NCBI GenBank assembly: GCA_013397845.1
Contig: VZTG01000247.1
Coordinates: 554,731 to 618,730 of the forward strand
Reading direction: 5' to 3'
Origin: Melanocharis versteri
Taxonomy: Eukaryota > Chordata > Aves > Passeriformes > Melanocharitidae
DNA length: 64,000 nucleotides
The notes under the pieces were generated by a model. That model saw nothing but the letters and a program-made list of their open reading frames with translations, did no database searches and had not been told where the DNA came from. This document shows, piece after piece, positions 27,060 to 38,885 of this stretch; positions within the stretch are counted from its first letter, which is position 1, and every line of letters starts with the position of its first letter. The position numbers and the translations under genes are program-made.

Positions 27060-27760
27060 GAAACGGTAACTATTTAGCATAAATTATGTCTTCTGGCTCG
27101 CTAATCACCCCTCAGTTCAAAAGACACAGGCCTTACCCCAGCACTCCTCCATCAGGATGCGGCACTGGCACAGGGCTGCTGCTCCCCCATCAAGCTGAGC
27201 AAATCCCTCAGAGAGGCTGCCCCCTAAAATTGAAATCAAACATTTGAGACTTGTAATGGGGGACAACTTTTATCTCTTTCTCTTTGAGACATCTGCCCAC
27301 TACATCATCCCCCTCCCCCCATGCTCCCATCTCCAAAAGACTGAGGAAAAAATTAAGAAAGGAGGAAGGAAAAGAAAAACTCTGGTTCGTGCAAAGGGAA
27401 AATTTGCAGTTATTGCTAATGTTAGCATTTCCCTTTTTTTTCCCCCCTCTGTTTCCTTGGCATACAGGTAAAATAACAAAATAAATCCCACAAAGGGCTT
27501 TCTGCCAGGCTGCCTTTGGAACTTTGCTTAAGTGGCCTTAAGTAAGATAATAAGCAAGGAGTGTGAAAAGAAGAGACTTTGTCTTTTCACATTAGCAGCA
27601 GCCCTGTTCAAGTGGCAGTATCTATGAAAATGCTGTTCAGCCTTTAATGAGACTACAGTGTGTTAGTGTACCAGTCTAATTAATCCCATATTTTCACACA
27701 GCATAATTACTGAGCCGGGGCTGAATTATTTGGCTACTGGAGGTGGAGCAGTGCCTGCCT
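27060..27760. promoter_or_regulatory. Candidate conserved non-coding element
   Basis: Balanced, non-repetitive sequence with several developmental-type sites. CTTAAG-TGGC-CTTAAG at 27,527-27,542 contains TTAAGTGG, the NKX2 consensus. TAAT at 27,677 runs into TAATCCC at 27,681-27,687, a K50 (OTX/PITX) site. Further AATTA/TAATTA-type motifs lie near 27,700-27,730. Inference only; conservation has not been measured. Confidence 0.25.
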
Positions 27761-28078
27761 GCACTGTCCTCTGTCTCTGCTCCTCACAATTTATTATGCT
27801 ATACAGCAAGACACCATTGAAACCTCCTAGTATAGGACTATCTGTCATCTCTACATTATCAGTAAAATACACCACCTTCCATACTGTGCTACAAGGGCTT
27901 TAGCAAATTGCTATTTTTATGGGATATGATAAAGGAAATGCTACCTTATGTTCAAATTTTTAACTGTCTCGTGCACGGAATATACAGTTGTGCTTTGTGC
28001 ACTCCAGTTCAGTGAGGCCTCATTTGCATTGCTACAGCCAGGGTAGGTGTCACCCTTCTCTTTTGCTCCCATTCAGTC

Positions 28079-28402
28079 TCCCTTCTATCTTTTCTTCCTC
28101 TTTTTCCTTTTATTTTTATTTTTATTTCTATTTTTCTCTTTCTTTCTATTTTTCTCTTTCTTTCTTTCTCTTTCTTTCTTTCTTCCTTTCTTTCTTTCTT
28201 TCTTTCTTTTTTCTTCCTTCCTTCCTTCCTTCCTTCCTTCCTTCCTTCCTTCCTTCCTTCCTTCCTTTCTTCCTTCCTTCCTTCCTTCTTTTTTCTTTAT
28301 TTTTCTTTTTTCTTCTTTTTTTGCATTATTTCTTCTTCTTCCTCCTCTTCTTTTTCTCCTCTCTTCCTCTCTCTTTTTTTCTTTCTCTCTCTCTCTCTCT
28401 TT
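28079..28402. repeat. Long polypyrimidine tract (TTTC)n(TTCC)n
   Basis: More than 300 bp almost purely C/T on the plus strand. Positions 28,149-28,298 form an uninterrupted run of 150 pyrimidines. It begins with TTTTA/TTTC units, moves to CTTT, then about 19 TTCC units with one interruption near 28,266, then TTTTTC, TTC and a final CT run. Phe/Leu/Ser-rich frames on the plus strand and Lys/Glu/Gly/Arg-rich frames on the minus strand are by-products of this repeat. Confidence 0.95.
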
Positions 28403-28744
28403 CCACTCCATTAACAAGACCTACACTTTCAGAATCTCCATCTTTACTGGCATTAAGATTTTTCATCCCTTAAAGTCCTTTCTCTCCTACCCCTCCTAGT
28501 TTATGTTATTCCTGGAAACATATTTTTTTGCACATTATTATTCACCTCTGATATATGATGTTGCCATTTTGGAACTGGTAGAGTTCCCCCACCCCCTTCC
28601 TTCCCATAGGAGTTGAGAGAGATTTGTGGTTTAAACATTTACTCACTTGCTAGTGTTTTTGGGACTGGTTTAATAGTATCTTTTTAATGGAAGGCCAAAC
28701 AGTACATTAACTATATGGAACTGTTTTAGAATTTTTCTTTTCAG

Positions 28745-28765
28745 AAAAAAAAAAAAAAAAAAAAA
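28745..28765. repeat. A21 homopolymer
   Basis: Uninterrupted run of 21 A on the plus strand. No recognisable retroposed sequence lies 5' of it, so it is called only a homopolymer. Confidence 0.9.
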
Positions 28766-31700
28766 GAGGGTTGTACCCCGTAAATTTTAAAACCAGCCCT
28801 AACAGTACATAAGGCTATTTTGTTATTGTGTATGGTTTCCATACATGCATTGTGAGATATATGGATGTATATACCCAGGCAAAGTGAGATCTCAAAATAA
28901 AGAAAACCACATGCTTAATAGCACAAGCGGGAAAATTACTTCTCCAAGTTTTTAACCAAATAATGGCCCTGAGACTTGAGTCCTCTTCTGGGCAATCTTA
29001 AATATAACGTGTTCAAGGAGCAGTAAAGTGAATTTCATTGCACCTTTGCTGATACAGTGATTGAGTATTGGATCTGACACTCCAAAGCTCTTCCATATGT
29101 GCACACGGGAACCCAAACAGCTTGCACTGCCCCCGAGATTAGTGATATCATGCAGAGTCTTTTATCAATCATTTTGGGGCAGCTGAAAGTAGCCCAAGCT
29201 CAAGGGTTAAGCAAGGTTAAATGTTAAAAAAATTCAGCCTGTAGCCTTTGCAGGCCCTGCCAGGCCATGCGGCAGCACAGCTCCTGCAGGGGCTGATCTT
29301 TGGAGGCTGATTTGTTTGCATCTTCACTGCTGCGTGGGCTATCCTGATGGAAGTTTCTGGGGGACTCAGGGTGCTCTTAACAAGGCTGTGAAGGGAAAAT
29401 TAGAAGTGAATAAATGAGGAATAGCTCTGAGAGAGCAGTGGGGCACTGCTAAAGCCTGGCCTGCCTGCACTGCCATTTTGGCACCTGGAGAGTTGCCTGT
29501 ACTGAAGACAAGGGCTACAGGAGCATCCATTTGTCCATGTGGGGCCTGGCTAGGCATTGTGTGGAGCTACAGACCACTGCAGCCACAGCTCCCTCTCAAG
29601 CCACTTGATTCAGAAAGGAGGACCAAGAACTTCAGGAGATTAGTCTGGCTCTGGTGCTAGAAGTTTGGAGGGGGGGTTATGCAGGTTAAACCTGAGAGAC
29701 CTCGTGGATGTCTCATTTTCCAAAAGCGAAACAGTCAAATAACTTGAAGGTGTCTCGCTCTGTCAGCCCTTCTATATGGCACCCCAAATTACCATTTTTA
29801 AAATGTTTTCTGCACATGGTCTGTGACTTGTCAGTTCTTCTGTGTAAATACATCATGAACTTTTTTCCCTGTCTTTGCACCCCTGGCTTTTGCAGTAAGG
29901 CTGCTTCCCTATCGCTCTTCACTATCTGTCAGAATGTCCTATCCTGTGAGCTGTCTCTTCTCGAGATATTCAGAGCTCTCCCTACTTCCACTTTCCTTCT
30001 CACTTCGTCTTTTTCTTGCTTCTGCTTCGGCTCCTTAGGCTGAGCTTTAGACCCTCATGCACCACCCATCATTGCTGACTCTTCTTTTGCCTTTTTTGAG
30101 CCTGTGCACCCACCCACACACTACAACTGGTCTGCTACATTCTTTTTCGTGGCTTCTTTAAAAAGCAAGTCCCGATTTGTTGTGTCAGTGGACACCTTTA
30201 AAACACGAACACATGCCTGTGTTTGGTCACAGAGGTACTCGGTTATGTCCCCCAGCTCACAGAAAAGTTCAGGGTGTGACATTTCAAAACCATGAGGAGT
30301 GCTGGTTGCTAAAGCCAACCATGCTGGGTCATTAAACTGCTCTGCTGGTGTCAGGTTTGGGCTGGAAGATGATGCCAGGAAGGGGAAACACATTTTTCTG
30401 CAGTTCCTCCAAGTCCAGTGCCAGGCATGCAGGATGTGCGTTTTCCAGGTGACTGTTCCTAGTGGCCTCCCCACTGCTGCCAGCCCTGTGTGCTCACAAA
30501 GAGCAGTCCTGCTCAGAGTGGGTCACTTTGCTACTTTATTTTTTTTGTCCTTCTGTAATGTTTTCTTCTTCTATTTGCACTCTTGCTCCGCTCATGAGGC
30601 TGATTGGGAAGCCCTGGGCAACAGCACAGACACTGGTGTTTACAGCTGTGGAACTCACACAAAACCAAGCAGCAGATGCAGTTGCATAAACTGGAGATGT
30701 AAAAATCGTTCCACTGATGTTTGAGCCTTCCTCCACCCGATTAGGGTGCCCTGATTAGCTGCTGGTAGCAGGGCTGCCTTGGTGACAGGACAGCTGCTGG
30801 TGCCTGTCCCAAGGCTGGCAGAGAAGATCCATGGTGTGGTGGCATATTTGTGATGAGGACTCCTATGAACAGCTCCTGGGGAGCAACTGGTCAGCAGCAG
30901 AACAATCACTGCCCATTCCTGCACCTTGTACATGATTTTTCTACTTGAGGCTGAGGTACACAAGCTAAGAGGATTCAGCCCTTATTTTGGACATCTCTGT
31001 GCTTCTCAGGGCCTAACAGGGCAATTCCAGCACTCCTCGACTGTGGTTTTGACCCCTTAAGTGAGTAACCACTTAGCAAAGCAGATGCCAACCTCAAACA
31101 CAACTGTTTCGTAAATGTTTTTCAAAAAATAGGTTTCCATTGGTGGTTTTCCGTGCCACATTGACCCTCTGTGCTTGAACACCTCTGCAAGTTACCCAGT
31201 GTTCAAGAACTTTGAAAGAAATGGATGGGATTTAATATTAGGTGCACCAGCTTCCTATGACATGTTCAACCTTTAAAAAAATGAATGATTTCTTTAAAAG
31301 GTTGGATGTTTCATGCTAGCATCAGAACAAGCAACTTGGGGTGGGGAAAAAAAATCAAAAAGCACCACAAATAGAGAAATGAGGAAAAAACACCCAGGTG
31401 TGTGCTAAAATGGTGTGGAGAAAATTAATTACTGTAAGGATTGGTATAAATAAGACATTACATGACCCCTTCTGCCAGTGGGGGATCTCTGGAGGTGACA
31501 GACAAGTAAGGGTCTTAATGAATAGTCTTTTCCTAAATTCTTTGCTGTGGGCTCAGCATAAACCTTTACATGAAAGTGGGAGCCTGTGAACAGTAGGAAT
31601 TATTTATATTAAATGTGCTTCTCAGCAAAACATGGCAAAATTCCTATTCCCAACAGGAAGAAAATCATATTTCATGGCTGTAATACAATTAAGTAGGATA

Positions 31701-32851
31701 CAGAGATTGGCAGTGGGGAATAGGGGTGGGAGGGAGGCCCACAAGCAGGAGGAAGGGGTTTTTTGACTGCTAGTGGATGGGGCACTGCTGAATGCCTCCC
31801 CAAGTTGGGAGTCATGTTGGCTGTCATGTGGCAGACAGGAATGAGGGGGAGAGCAGGAGGGGAAGAGTTGCGACCTGAGACCAGAGATGGGCTTTGCCCA
31901 GTGGGAAAAACCATCAAACTTCATAGGGGTGAACCCAGCAGGGTCTATAGAGACCATTTTCAAAGGCAATAACCTTGTAATGGAGGATGGGATTACTGTT
32001 AAAACCACCAGATTAAATCCTACGGTCATTGCCAAAAGGTTAAACCACCAGATCAGGCCATGGCCTGACATGGGTGGCCAAAGGCTGCTGGGGGCTGAAC
32101 GCTGCCCAGGAGAGGTGCCTTCATAATGTGGGGAAACACAGAGTGGGAAGGAGCAAGTACAGCTCTCTCCGCGGTCACCTGCACTAACCAGGCTGCAGAG
32201 CAGGGTAGCAGGTGACTGAGGACTCTCAGATGAGGCAAGAAAAATAATGTGAGCAAGGTGCGCTAGTAGAAAGCATCTGGAGAAAGATGTAAAGACAATG
32301 CTGTTGGTCTTAGAAAAAGCCCAAAGGCAGCAAGACCCCAGGAGGGAATGTCCCAGCTCTGACGAGTTTGGGTTTCATTTCTTGCTGAATTAGACCTTGC
32401 TTCTGCAGGGTTGGGATGCGCACCTACGTACTGGTGTGTGTGGGTTTATGAATTAACTGGATGGCTGCTCAGGAATAAAACCAGTGCTAATGTCAACAAA
32501 ATGGTTTTAAAAATTCCAATAGCACAGTCATGGTGGACTATTAAATCCTTTGGCCCCTCTTTTTTCCCTGAAGAGGCTGGGCAGGTGCATCGGCTGGGAA
32601 GCACACAGCTCCCTTTGCATTGCAGGGAGGAGAGGTCGGTATTTCCTTGGTGCTCCGTTCGGAGAAAGACACGGAGGTGAGTGGAGATTTATAACCTGGC
32701 TGGAAGATCATCAATCAGTCAATCAAGTGAACGAGCCAAGGCCGTCTCTCATTTACCTGGGATGATGCAGAGCTCCATACTCCTCATGGCGATGCTCACA
32801 CTGCCTTGGTGAGAGAGCATCCCTGTGCAAGGCCAGGCTCTTGCTGGGGAG

Positions 32852-33052
32852 GCGACGGTGCCGATGGAGCACGGCTCCATGAAAGGTCGCTGTGCCTTGC
32901 CGAGGGATTGCCCCGGGGGTTTGGAGCTGCTGTCGATCAGCCTGGCTCCAGGCTGGCAGTGGGGTTACGCAGACAGCGCACACCGTGAGCGCAGCCCGTG
33001 CGGATCCTTCCCGACATACCCTCTTCCGCTGCTGATGGAGCAGAATATATAG
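32852..33052 (+). promoter_or_regulatory. CpG cluster with TATA-like box
   Basis: There are 16 CpGs within about 177 bp (32,852-33,028), far above the surrounding density. TATATAG follows at 33,046-33,052. This could be a small CpG-rich promoter or enhancer of a non-coding RNA, or simply undermethylated exon-like DNA. It is shorter than a classical CpG island, and no downstream gene is visible. Confidence 0.22.
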
Positions 33053-33399
33053 TGCAGTGGGTACATCTCTGCAGAGGTGTTTTGTTCAAAGCAGGCAAAT
33101 TGACAGGCTTCCCTCATAAAACAGTAATGCAGCTTATACATGAAAAAAAGATCATAAAAATTCAGTTTTCTCCCAAGTAAGATAATTCTGACATTACTTA
33201 AAATACTTCAATGGTCCTTCTGGAATTTCAGTGTCATTAAAATTAACTGGCATATTTTAAGATTGACTTTCTTGCTTGCTTTCAACTCCCAGTCAGCCTG
33301 ACATGGGGAGGGCACTTGCTATTCTTATCTTTTACACACTTGTATTTCTTGGCCTTTAACAGCTTCTTCTGTGGCGCACACTGCTCTGTCTGCCAGGGA

Positions 33400-33620
33400 T
33401 AACGGGTGTCACTGGTTGCTGCTAATCCATTATGGCAAGCTGTCTAATTACCAGTGGTGTAGCAGTAAATAAAATGCGGGTTCACTTCTGGCCTGCTCCT
33501 TATCCCTCATCTGAGAAGTGGGCAAATGTTGTATCACCCCAATTATTGCTCCATTTACCTGCATGTTCCCTTGACTATGGCACTGCTAATTACTTACTTT
33601 GTTAGGTGGAAGAAATATTA
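33400..33620. promoter_or_regulatory. Candidate homeodomain-rich non-coding element
   Basis: In about 200 bp there are TAATCC near 33,423, TAATTA at 33,445-33,450, CAATTATTG near 33,540 and TAATTA at 33,587-33,592, set in balanced non-repetitive sequence. This resembles vertebrate developmental enhancers in composition; conservation is untested. Confidence 0.22.
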
Positions 33621-36600
33621 GGTATTTATTTCATTTGCTGTGATGATAAGAAATACAACTCCTATTATTTGTCCCCTGGACTAGAAAATTCCCTTTGCAG
33701 CAATCCTTCTAGCCTGTGCACATAAATAAAACCACATTTTACTCCAGCATAGCTTTGGTACCTAAAAAGAGATCGTATTTTGATCAGGAAAATATTCTCG
33801 TTTCTTTTCTCTAGTATGGGAAAGGCGAGTTGGAGAGGTTTGTGAAGTGGAACTGGATGTTGCACTGGATCAAATGGTTTATTACTGAAACCACATTCTG
33901 CAAGAAACCATTGCTCTTCAGGAAAAAAAAATGGTCCTTCTGGAGGTGCGTGGCTTTTGGCGAGGAATCCTATATTGGAAGCAGTCTCAATCTGTGTGTG
34001 AATGGGACTAGATACGTTTTTCATTTGAGACATTTTCAGCTGTTGATCCTAGTCCCCTTGGCTGCTGCCATCTCTTCACTTGGACTCCAGTGTTGTGAGA
34101 TCATCCTTAGAAAAAATGCTGATTAGTAGTTGGCAAAACATGTGAGTTATTACTGTATTAAATGGTGAACCTAGAGAGAGAATAATTAAGTGTAACCGGT
34201 GAAAGAAGTGGATCAGCCCAGGTGAGGCAGCTGAGAGCTTCCAGACAGCACCAGGCGGGCAGGGTGGAGGGACATGGTGCCTAGCGATAGCAAACCTAGA
34301 AAGAGGCCAGAACCTAGAAAAAGACCCAAGTCTGACTGTCATTCTGGTACTCTCTCGACTCTGTTGACCATCTTATCACCTTACTCAACTTATAACAAAC
34401 ACGCGATTTGTTGCCCAAACCAGTTATATTTCACCAGGATCTCCCTTTTTAGCAATGCAGCCTTACATAAATTTATTTCGAAGAGGTGCCCTGATATGGG
34501 TGTCTGAGATGAACCCCTCAGTGTGTGATGTAGTGAGGCTTTTTATGAAGAATTTGATGTGATGGCTCTTGGTTTTCTTCATTTTTGTGGTCCTCTAGAA
34601 ATTGTTGAGGGGTGGTGAAGACCTCTTTAGAGATTTCATACGTCTAGGTGGCCACAGAACACATAAGGTCTTCCTTTTCTTGATCACCTTCTTTGGGTTT
34701 TTTTTTCAGGTGTCAATTTCCTCTGGTTTGGAGCCCAGTTAGTCCTGCATTCTAGGACTGTCCACAGCAAATGAGCAATGGCTAAAAAAGAGGTAAAATG
34801 AATGGAGGAGTATGTGCAAGTTATTTTAAAATATCTGTATATTTATCCACATGCACATATAGTATAATGTATGTTTTTCAGCGGAATATCCTTCAGTTTT
34901 GCTATGTATGTCATTCAGCACATCACTGTGCCATTAGCCTTGGTTTCAGTGTCTTTGCAGCGTGCTTTTGGGTTGCAAGGTGCCAACATCTGAAACAGAA
35001 ATTTGGACCAGCACATCACTGGGATTTCATTTCTGGGTTTCAATTCTGACAACACAAGAAATAAAGAATAAAGGGCTACAGCTGGCTGAAATGAATGTCA
35101 TGTGCAGCCTCCCTTCTTAAAATATTCAAAATGCTCATACCTCAAGGACGTTATTTAAATGTTCATTTTAGCCTTCTGCATCACCTTTAAACAAAGTGCT
35201 GGCATAACACTGCTACCTCATTTAGACTAGAGAATAATCAAAAATCCCTTGCATTTCCTGGCGCTGGGAGGGAGGGTCTTTGGACATCCAGATTTTGAAA
35301 TCTAAGAAAGCCTTGCCTTAGGACCACAAATTTCCAGGTGAAAGAAACACACTTTGAATCCTGCTACCAAAGAAAGCAGGATTATTTTGAATGTTTTTGG
35401 TACAGAAACAAAGCTTCAGTTTCCTCTCAAAGCTCTTTGAAGGTGGAGGGGGATTTGCAGCTGGAGAGTTTAGTTGCATTTGCACTCAAGGTCTTGCTGC
35501 TGAAGTCCCCTTCATCTTGTCCAGCGGGAAGGAGGAGGCTGTGGTGCAGCTCCCTGGTGGTGCAGCTGTGCTGTGGCAGAGAGGGATAAGCAGAGGGGGC
35601 TGAGGCAGAAAGTACTGCGCTGAGAGCAGTCCTGGATCTGGGAAAGCTGACAGGACACATCGGAGCGACCCGGAGAAGGAAAAAAAAAACAGTATTAGGA
35701 AAAGAGAGATCCTAAAAGGATGTCTCGAAAACATACCCAAAAAATTCAAACGAAGGAAAGGAAGGAGAAAGCAGAAGCTCCCTCCTTCTCCGCTGTGTGA
35801 AATGCCATGTCTGCAAACATGACTGACATCACTGGAGAAGAATGTAAACTTTGATTAAAAAAAAATACCGCTTGCCACTGCTCCTCTTTGGCAGCACATC
35901 TCATTTCTTTGGAGTATTTTTATCTGATTACGTATGTATATGCACATATATAAATATTTTGTTAAAAGCAGAAGAAGGCTTCTCTCTTTCTTCCCTGCAC
36001 TTGCAGCAGCGGCTGTGCAACATCCGAAGGGGGCTTCTCCTGAGAACTTCCATGCATGCTGCTAGAGGAAGAGCAGAGCAAAATGGATTTTATAAAATAG
36101 TGGTGATAACAATACAAGTAACAAATAAGCTGAGTAAGGAATGAAGGACTAATTCAAGTTGTGTCTTTTAAACCACTAATAAATGACCCAGCAGTGGGGA
36201 AAGCAGCTTGGTAAATTAAAACTAATGTGGGAGGTGTGTGTGCCCCCCAACTTCCACCCCTTTACTCCACCCCAGCCACAAGGATCTACACTGGGGGCTT
36301 GGGTGTCTTCCCTCCTTCCCTTCAATCTACCTAGCCAGAGCCCTCTCCCTGCTTGACAGCTACCGCAAGCCCAAACTGACAGCTCTTCAAAATCCGCTGA
36401 AGAAACCCAGCATTAATTAAGTCATTGCTGGACTGTAATTTCCTTGAGAAGTAAAAAATTCTCACACAAGAAAAGGTTACAGAGACCTTTTCTGTGTCAA
36501 AATTACCATGCTGCATGAATATTAATGCTCTTAATGAAGACAACCTTTGCTTCATCAGGAAGGTTCTGGAGCAGGTGCCAAGCCTGAAGTCTCACTCTGT

Positions 36601-36699
36601 GGATTTTCTACTCTATGAAAGTCAGCACAATGCAATTTTTCCATTAAAATCAACATTTCCCACATGATCGCGGATTTTTTTTTTCTTCTTTACAGATAG

Positions 36700-36960
36700 G
36701 TGGAAAGAAGGGGGGGAAAAAATCCCTCTGCTTTGAAATCAAACATTTAAAGGTTTCATTCAACACATTAATCAGCGCTGAGAGAGAGGAGAGGAGGAGG
36801 AGGAGGAGCAGGAGGAGGAGGAGAAGGAGGGGGGCGGAGGGGGGAATCTGCCTTATTTATACAGATCCTGCACGCGCTTCCATAGATCACAGCCGTGTCC
36901 ATGTCGTGGGCTGCCCCGGGGTGCCGCCAGGCACGTCCTCTCCAGAAAGGCTCCATGGGC
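36700..36960. promoter_or_regulatory. Candidate promoter-like element around GAG tract
   Basis: Upstream of the purine tract is CTTTGAAATCAAA near 36,730, resembling opposed TCF/LEF-type sites. After the tract comes TATTTATA at 36,854-36,861, then a CpG-rich stretch (ACGCGC, GTCGTG, CCCCGGGG, GCCGCC) to about 36,950. The order G-rich, TATA-like, CpG-rich is promoter-like, but no transcript or downstream coding exon is evident. Confidence 0.22.
36779..36845. repeat. (GAG)n purine tract with G-runs
   Basis: Nearly pure purine plus strand of about 65 bp made of GAG/GGA units with single C interruptions at two points, ending in two runs of six G separated by a C and GG. It has triplex and G-quadruplex potential. 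Confidence 0.9.
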
Positions 36961-37484
36961 TCACAGAGGGATACCGGGATGGGGGCTTTGGGAAGTGGCT
37001 GGGGTGGTCACCCTGCCCTGGACATGAGCCTCTGTCACAAGCCTTCGGGCACTCTGACCCCAGGGACCGAGGAAGAGCATCAGGAGGTTTGGGCACCTGG
37101 GAGGGCATGGCCAAAGCAGGTATCACAAAAAATGGGGAACAGCGAAAGGGGGCCTCCCCCATGGAGGGCAAGGGAGGCAGTCCAGATGCTTGGCCACAGG
37201 GACAGCAAGTATGTGCATTAGCATCAAACAGTGGAGGAAAAGGCTATTTCTCGGCTCTGTCTCAGGGAGGAGAGGGATTTTGGTGGCACTGCCCTGGAGA
37301 AATTACACTGCCTTTGTGCAGTGCTCTTTTACCAGCATTTAGCCTCAAACAAGAAAGGGAAAGAAATTATAAAGAAAAGTGTGGAGAAACACAGAGGACA
37401 GAATAGAAGCTGCAGCTCTAGATTGGAAAGAAAAGCAGGTAAAAGCCACCTCTTTCTCCCCCTTCAAAAGGAGAAAATGATATG

Positions 37485-37810
37485 AAAACTGTCCATTAAT
37501 TATATCTTCTACTTCTACTTATTAGGCATTCATGATCTAATAATGGCTGTGGCTAACTTATAAAAAAAAATCTGATTATTTTCTGTTGGGGCATGCAATG
37601 CCCTGTATATATTAAAAAGGTAAGCAATGATATATATTTATGGGTACTGATGTAATAGCTATTAGATTTATAATACAGAGAAGAAACATAATTTTATTAG
37701 AAAGAGCAATAGTTCACAATCCTATTATTGTTTATTGCTGACGTCAGTGCTGAACTATAATAAGAATCATGTAACAACTGGAAATAATAATAAAAATGCC
37801 GTTTAGATTT
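37485..37810. promoter_or_regulatory. AT-rich candidate element with CRE palindrome
   Basis: About 325 bp of complex AT-rich sequence with several ATTA/TAAT motifs and the complete CREB/ATF palindrome TGACGTCA at 37,739-37,746. The sequence is not a simple repeat, which favours constraint over decay. The interpretation as a conserved element is inference. Confidence 0.25.
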
Positions 37811-38439
37811 GCAAGAAAGTGGATCCTCTAAAACAAAAGTAGGGATTTTAGACCCCTACCTGGCAGCATTCATTTGGCTTGCTGAAGCCATGGACATGCA
37901 GCTCAAGGTTTTGCCCCCCTGGTCCAAAGGCGAGCTTCTTCTTGACTGCAAATGTGTCATCAGCCTCACTTCAAACACCTGGGCAAGGCCTGGAGGGGCT
38001 GCCCAAGGTGTTCCCAAGGGTGCCTTGTGCAGCATGGCCCTGTGGGACCATACCAGTGTGTCCTCCCCGAGGACTGGACACCTGGGACAGTGGCATCCCC
38101 AGATCAGCCTCCCACCATGAGCAACACACAGGCACCAAACTATCCTTTGGGCACCTGGGCAATAATCTGAGTTTATGAAAGCTCACATCCTAAACATCAG
38201 GGAAGTACTTGAACTACCACACTGCACTTTTCGAGGCTAGCCTTTGTTTTATATGAATATATGCATATATACTTAGACTCTAAATCTTTCATTATAGTTG
38301 CCCTAAAAATTTGTTTGCAGGATGTATCTGAAACTGTCAACCTTGCTGGTTCTCTACTTCTCTCTATTACTTTCTTTTTTCTCTTCTTTCTAGCAGGGTT
38401 TTTTTTTCCCTTTAGAGCAGTGTTTGCTGACCTTCAGGC

Positions 38440-38570
38440 TCCAAAATTAACTCATTCTCCCGACATCTGTGAATTATTAATGAGGGTGTTTCAGAAAGTT
38501 CCTTAGCCACTTGCTTTAAAACTCCAGAGTGCAAATTAATAGAGCTGTTTTTGGGAAAGCTTAATTTTAG
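38440..38570. promoter_or_regulatory. Candidate non-coding element
   Basis: Short non-repetitive block with GAATTATTAATGAG near 38,470, GCAAATTAATAG near 38,530 and GCTTAATTTTAGC near 38,559. The homeodomain-type density is similar to the block at 37.5 kb. Weak call based on composition only. Confidence 0.15.
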
Positions 38571-38854
38571 CAGGTGCTGCCTCAGATCTTCCTTTGTTGC
38601 AGAGATTAACGTTCTGCTCCTGCAGAAACGTCAGACGGGATAGATACACCCTCCAGCTTCATTGCAAATTCAGAACAAAAGTGTCTAGTCAACACTTCTG
38701 ATCTTCCTTTGTTAAACCGTGCAATGCTGTGAGCTGTCTCTAGCAATGGTCCCACAACTGTTCACAGTTTTTATTGCTCTTTTTAGAGTTTTCTTTTATT
38801 ATCTATCATTCCACTGGCCACTGATTCTTCGTTGATTTCTTTTAACTCTCTCCT

Positions 38855-38862
<8 letters not shown>

Positions 38863-38885
<23 letters not shown>
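38863..38885. repeat. (TG)n microsatellite
   Basis: About eleven uninterrupted TG dinucleotides. Confidence 0.95.

Larger units (their letters stand above)
20363..28070. other. Intergenic, no gene recognised
   Basis: Mixed AT-rich and GC-richer DNA. The longest open frame outside ZNF407 (252 codons, minus strand, 24,369-25,127) lies here, but its Ser/Pro/Arg-rich product has no motif I recognise. An A-rich tract at 21.71-21.80 kb, a short CT repeat at 22.9 kb and a candidate regulatory block at 27.06-27.76 kb are the other visible features. Confidence 0.55.
28411..36680. other. Intergenic, no gene recognised
   Basis: No credible protein-coding exon seen. It includes a run of 21 A at 28,745-28,765, a CpG cluster with a TATA-like box at 32.85-33.05 kb and a homeodomain-site-rich block at 33.4-33.6 kb. 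Open frames of up to about 150 codons show no recognisable motif. Confidence 0.6.

Noticed and set aside
10426..28029. Octamer (ATTTGCAT/ATGCAAAT) sites at 10,426, 25,958 and 28,022
   Set aside because: About two perfect octamers are expected by chance in 64 kb on both strands, so three are not notable.
28085..28417. Minus-strand frame made of Lys-Glu-Gly-Arg repeats, and plus-strand Phe/Leu/Ser-rich frames
   Set aside because: They are translations of the TTCC/TTTC simple repeat, which has no stop codons in these frames. There is no evidence of a gene.
33830..34126. 98-codon frame with hydrophobic segment (possible small membrane protein)
   Set aside because: No recognisable family, no splice or promoter context and AT-rich composition. 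It is of a length expected by chance in this window.
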